From Cyprinodon diabolis (taxonomy: Eukaryota > Chordata > Actinopteri > Cyprinodontiformes > Cyprinodontidae): a stretch of 64,000 nucleotides of DNA. The stretch spans positions 20,675,510-20,739,509 of the forward strand of contig CM060068.1 in the NCBI GenBank assembly GCA_030533445.1, in the 5' to 3' direction. Under the pieces are notes generated by a model, which saw nothing but the letters and a program-made list of their open reading frames with translations, searched no databases and was not told where the DNA came from. A program made the position numbers and the translations under genes. Shown in pieces: positions 60,423 to 64,000 of this stretch. Numbering within the stretch: position 1 is the stretch's first letter; each line of letters begins with the position of its first letter.

Positions 60423-61670
60423 CACTATATTGCCAAAAGTATTTGCTCACCCATCCAAATTATTGGAATCAGGTGTTCCAATCACTTCCATGGCCACAGG
60501 TGTATAAATTCAAGCACCTAGGCATGCAGACTGTTTTTACAAACATTTGTGAAAGAATGGGTCGCTCTCAGGAGCTCAGTGAATTCCAGCGTGGAACTGT
60601 GATAGGATGCCACCTGTGCAACAAATCCAGTCGTGAAATTTCCTCGCTCCTAAATATTCCACAGTCAACTGTCAGCTGTATTATAAGAAAATGGAAGTGT
60701 TTGGGAACGACAGCAACTCAGCCACGAAGTGGTAGGCCACGTAAACTGACGGAGCGGGGTCAGCGGATGCTGAAGCGCATAGTGCGAAGAGGTCGCCAAC
60801 TTTCTGCAGAGTCAATCACTACAGACCTCCAAACTTCATGTGGCCTTCAGATTAGCTCAAGAACAGTGCGCAGAGAGCTTCATGGAATGGGTTTCCATGG
60901 TCGAGCAGCTGCATCCAAGCCATACATAACCAAGTGCAATGCAAAGCGTCGGATGCGGTGGTGTAAAGCACGCCGCCACTGGACTCTAGAGCAGTGGAGA
61001 CGCGTTCTCTGGAGTGACGAATCGCGCTTCTCCATCTGGCAATCTGATGGACGGGTCTGGGTTTGGCGGTTGCCAGGAGAACGGTACTTGTCTGACTGCA
61101 TTGTGCCAAGTGTAAAGTTTGGTGGAGGGGGGATTATGGTGTGGGGTTGTTTTTCAGGAGCTGGGCTTGGCCCCTTAGTTCCAGTGAAAGGAACTCTGAA
61201 TGCTTCAGCATACCAAGACATTTTGGACAATTCCATGCTCCCAACTTTGTGGGAACAGTTTGGAGCTGGCCCCTTCCTCTTCCAACATGACTGTGCACCA
61301 GTGCACAAAGCAAGGTCCATAAAGACATGGATGACAGAGTCTGGTGTGGATGAACTTGACTGGCCTGCACAGAGTCCTGACCTCAACCCGATAGAACACC
61401 TTTGGGATGAATTAGAGCGGAGACTGAGAGCCAGGCCTTCTCGTCCAACATCAGTGTGCGACCTCACAAATGCGCTTCTGGAAGAATGGTCAAAAATTCC
61501 CATAAACACACTCCTAAACCTTGTGGACAGCCTTCCCAGAAGAGTTGAAGCTGTTCTAGCTGCAAAGGGTGGACCGACGTCATATTGAACCCTATGGATT
61601 AGGAACGGGATGTCACTTAAGCTCATATGTGAGTCAAGGCAGGTGAGCAAATACTTTTGGCAATATAGTG
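60423..61670 (+). mobile_element. Apparently intact Tc1/mariner transposon, 1248 bp
   Basis: The ends are 29-bp inverted repeats (60423-60451 and 61642-61670), identical to one another, beginning CACTATATTGCCAAAAGTAT. They are flanked by TA on both sides (60421-60422 and 61671-61672), the target duplication typical of this superfamily. The interior holds one uninterrupted transposase frame. Perfect termini and an open frame point to recent insertion. This terminal sequence marks a Tc1 type widespread in teleosts; related Tc1 elements have been reported as shared with lampreys by horizontal transfer. Confidence 0.93.
60557..61588 (+). CDS. Tc1-type transposase (DD34E), 343 residues
   Basis: The transposase binds the terminal repeats and performs cut-and-paste transposition into TA. 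I chose the ATG at 60557 ([10 protein letters not shown]) because Tc1 transposases of this type begin there and total about 340 residues. The open frame reaches back to an ATG at 60443, but that lies in the terminal repeat. Residues 1-50 form the first helix-turn-helix ([30 protein letters not shown]). A GRPR motif at 59-62 is followed by a second helix-turn-helix to about 115. The catalytic triad is D154 (WSDESRF), D245 (FQHDCAPVH) and E280 ([12 protein letters not shown]), with 34 residues between the last two. A Gly-rich box GGGGIMVWG lies at 189-197. No stop or frameshift was found, so it could be active. Codon use differs from neighbouring AT-rich DNA, as expected for an insertion. Confidence 0.95.
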   Translation: MGRSQELSEFQRGTVIGCHLCNKSSREISSLLNIPQSTVSCIIRKWKCLGTTATQPRSGRPRKLTERGQRMLKRIVRRGRQLSAESITTDLQTSCGLQISSRTVRRELHGMGFHGRAAASKPYITKCNAKRRMRWCKARRHWTLEQWRRVLWSDESRFSIWQSDGRVWVWRLPGERYLSDCIVPSVKFGGGGIMVWGCFSGAGLGPLVPVKGTLNASAYQDILDNSMLPTLWEQFGAGPFLFQHDCAPVHKARSIKTWMTESGVDELDWPAQSPDLNPIEHLWDELERRLRARPSRPTSVCDLTNALLEEWSKIPINTLLNLVDSLPRRVEAVLAAKGGPTSY

Positions 61671-61672
61671 TA

Positions 61673-62236
61673 TATGGGACCTATCAAAAAAATAATGTAT
61701 CAAGTAAAAGTTAAGAGACGTCATAAAACTGAGAACTAGGAATTAAGTTTTCACTCAAGCTTTTATGAGTTTAGCACCATTGGTAATGCTATTTTCAAAC
61801 GTGCTACCATGTTCAGCTTCTTGATCCTGAGTTATTTGTCATAATTGTCCCAAGTGGTGCTCCTAGTGGTGTGGAGCACTTCTCCTATGCAAAGCTAGTT
61901 TGCAGCATTTCTTAACTTGCAGTTGTTCTTGCTACTTGCAGCATTTTCCTTTGCATGTGCTTTGAGTGTTGGTTTAATTTCTGTGTATGTTAGTCTAATT
62001 CCTGTAATATATCTACTCTTTATTACATACATACTCGAATGCTGGGCATGTGCCTGACCCAGTTTGTTCTGCTGTGTTTTGGGAGTTTGTTTTGATTGTG
62101 CCCAAATGCCTGCTCTGCTTCTGGCTGCCCAGCTCTTCTCCCCTTATTACCTAAGCAGCAACATATGCCGCTGCTAATTTGAGATAGTGAGATGCACCTG
62201 CAATCCTCCCTAAATATACCTGATGCTCTCTTCTTT
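61673..62236. other. Intergenic between two mobile elements
   Basis: Moderately AT-rich, no gene or repeat family recognised. 61940-62160 is T-rich and could be the remnant of an older repeat. Confidence 0.4.
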
Positions 62237-62585
62237 GGGCTGCATGGTGAAACAGTGGGTAGCACTGTTGCCTTGCAGCAAGAAGGTTCTGCGTTCTATT
62301 CCTGGCCCAGGGTATTTCTGCATGGAGTTTCTGTTTTCTCCCTGTGCATGCATAGGTTCTCTACGGGTACTTCAGCTTCCTCCCACAGTCCAAAAACATG
62401 GCTTTTGGTTAATTCACTTCTGTAAAATTGACCTTAGGTTTGAGCCTGTGTGTGCATGGTTGTGTGTCTTTGTGTTTCTCTGTACAGACTAGCGACCTGT
62501 CCAGAATGTACCCTGCCTCTCGCCCATAGATAGGCACCAGCCTTACTGTAACCCTGACAGACTAAGCAGGAGAAGATGGATGGAT
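62237..62585 (+). repeat. tRNA-derived SINE (family B), plus orientation
   Basis: It starts GGGCTGCATGGTGAAACAGT, has a box B-like GTTCTGCGTTCTATTCCTGG near 62285, then TGCATGGAGTTTCTGTTTTC, GCTTCCTCCCACAGTCC and TAGGCACCAGCC, and ends with GATGGATGGATA. It is the same family as 56893-57245 in the opposite orientation, with many C-to-T type changes suggesting age and methylation decay. Confidence 0.75.
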
Positions 62586-62761
62586 ATATCTCTTCTTAAA
62601 AGCCTTCATGTCAGTAAACCATCTAGATGTCCTTGCTTGCTTGCTTGTGCCTGACACAGTTTACAAAGGTTCCACCCTGTTCCTCTTACCGTTTCCTTCC
62701 ATTCAACACATTTAATTTTACTGAAACCTTTAAACCTACTCTTGTGTTTTAACGAAAATAT

Positions 62762-63500
62762 TAGAGGCCCGTTTCAAAAAGCAGGTTTAACAAACTTACA
62801 TTGATTTAGCTTAAGGTTGGACACTTTGAGTTATCAGTTTCAGAACTACTGCTATAAGTTAGTTTAGTCAACTCTGAGTATGTCCACACAGAGTTAAGCA
62901 TGTGCATAACAAATTTGTCATCATCAGTGGAGTGCCGTTTCGATGAGTCACCATGACGACTGGCCAGAGGAAATGTCTATTTCACACCACTTGAACTAGA
63001 GATTTTAATGAAGAATTTCAAGAAAAATTAGAATGAGTTTAAAAGACAGTGAAACAGCGCTACAGCTGCAAAGAAGAGGAAGATGCGAAAGAGAAGATTG
63101 CTGCTCAAGTCAGTGCATACATTTATAAGAGGCCCTCCCCTTTCTGTTGTTCCTATTGTTGATCAATAAAATGGGATTCTTCCTGGTCAAAATCACATTC
63201 TAGGTAAGAACTTTAGTAACAGATTTTCTAAATGACATTTTTGTCAGCAGAAAGTAAGTCGCAGTCGCTGCCAGTGGCCTGGGTCCATCAAATCCTCCAC
63301 CTTCATCTCAGAAACCCAAAACTTTCCCTCTTAGAAGATAGATCATCTAGACAACAAAGGTAAGGTGAAACTTGTTCTGGCACTTGAACATGAGCAGCAG
63401 GAAATCACAGCAAGAACCCCACCAGATAGGGCACCAGAACCATTACAAGCACCTGGTCATGCCTCTTTCTGGAGCTAATCTACACCGGCATATTGCAGTA
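62762..63500 (+). mobile_element. Decayed PIF/Harbinger element with Myb/SANT-like relic
   Basis: The left end, GAGGCCCGTTTCAAAAAGCA then GGTTTAACAAACT, and the repeated ACTCTGAGT/GAGTTAAG motifs are typical of fish Harbinger elements. From about 62980 the plus strand reads YFTPLELEILMKNF and, after frameshifts, a SATAAKK/KEKIAAQVSAY-like stretch, matching the start of the Myb/SANT-like accessory protein. No transposase DDE domain and no right terminal repeat are seen before the window ends, so it is truncated or continues beyond detectable similarity. Confidence 0.5.
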
Positions 63501-63819
63501 GGACAGGGGTAGATCGGAGAAGGCCGCTGGGCAAAGAGAGCTCCCAACTGGCATAGATTGGTTATAATTAACAGTTCAGACTATCAATTAGTAATTATTA
63601 TCTTAATTTGCCAGGAAACTCTGACATTTAAACCAGTTACAAATCTTGGTCCGAGTTAACCACTAGTAAATGTAAAAATTTTATTTAGAATATAAAATTG
63701 TTCATTTCATTCGTTGACTATACCACATGCAATGTCAATGTGGAAAATTAAAGCTGTTTATTTAAAAATAGAAAAGGTATTTTTTTTCTATTTCTAGTCA
63801 CAAGATGGGGCTGTATGCT

Positions 63820-64000
63820 TAAAGGGATAGTTCAGGTTTTTGGACATGAAGTGTGAAATACTGAACCTTCTTCTCTAAGACGGCAATGTGTTGGAGTAAA
63901 AGTAGTTCCAGTACAGTACAGGGGCAAAAGTAATTGGGGTTTTAATCTAGAAAAAGGTTGCGCAATGTTTTTGACTATTTCAACACTTTTAAAACATCCC
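63820..64000 (+). repeat. Partial interspersed repeat at window edge
   Basis: It starts TTAAAGGGATAGTTCAGGTT then TTTGGACATGAAGTG, a start shared by a common fish inverted-repeat element family. It runs out of the window, so its length and other end cannot be seen. Confidence 0.5.

Noticed and set aside
60880..61650. 256-codon open frame antisense to the Tc1 transposase
   Set aside because: It lies entirely on the complementary strand of a recognised transposase and has no domain of its own.

Overview
This window is eukaryotic: AT-rich, mostly non-coding vertebrate DNA from a teleost fish. The fish assignment rests on a fidgetin gene closely matching vertebrate FIGN, on Tc1-like, hAT and PIF/Harbinger transposon remains of kinds common in teleosts, and on several tRNA-derived SINEs with fish-type bodies and tails. 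The species cannot be told.

The one host protein gene I can name is fign (fidgetin, an AAA-ATPase that severs microtubules). It lies on the minus strand and appears complete. A non-coding exon 1 sits in a CpG-rich patch near 54.6-54.8 kb. A very short exon 2 at 53726-53760 carries the start codon and the first 8 codons plus one base. Intron 2 is about 31 kb. The large terminal exon (coding part 20400-22630) encodes the other ~740 residues. Exon 2 is too short to show as an open reading frame; it was found by matching its reading phase and splice sites to the start of exon 3. A long AT-rich 3' untranslated region probably runs down to a polyadenylation signal near 13040.

Region by region: 1-13 kb is intergenic, with two copies of one SINE family in opposite orientation, a small inverted-repeat element, a dispersed fish repeat, a compound tetranucleotide microsatellite and an enhancer-like block near 9.8-10.5 kb. 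13-20.4 kb is the presumed fign 3' UTR. 20.4-22.6 kb is the main fign coding exon. 22.6-53.7 kb is intron 2, holding enhancer-like unique sequence (for example 27.5-28.35 kb), a decayed hAT remnant with a BED-finger relic, a decayed Tc1-like transposon with a second element inserted in it, two SINEs, and a puzzling frameshifted two-membrane-segment reading frame with promoter-like sequence near 39.7-40.4 kb. 53.7-54.8 kb is the fign 5' end and promoter. 54.8-64 kb is upstream intergenic DNA rich in mobile elements: a deleted hAT element inside an (AT)n tract, a pair of SINEs in opposite orientation, an intact Tc1/mariner transposon with an open transposase and identical 29-bp terminal repeats, a decayed PIF/Harbinger element, and a partial repeat at the edge.

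I see no bacterial-type operons, CRISPR arrays, rRNA genes or functional tRNA genes, and no clear new biological system. The observations most worth checking are the fign upstream ORFs and start-site context, the intact Tc1 copy, the 40-kb locus and the nested elements. Homology calls come from recognising sequence by eye; no database search was possible.
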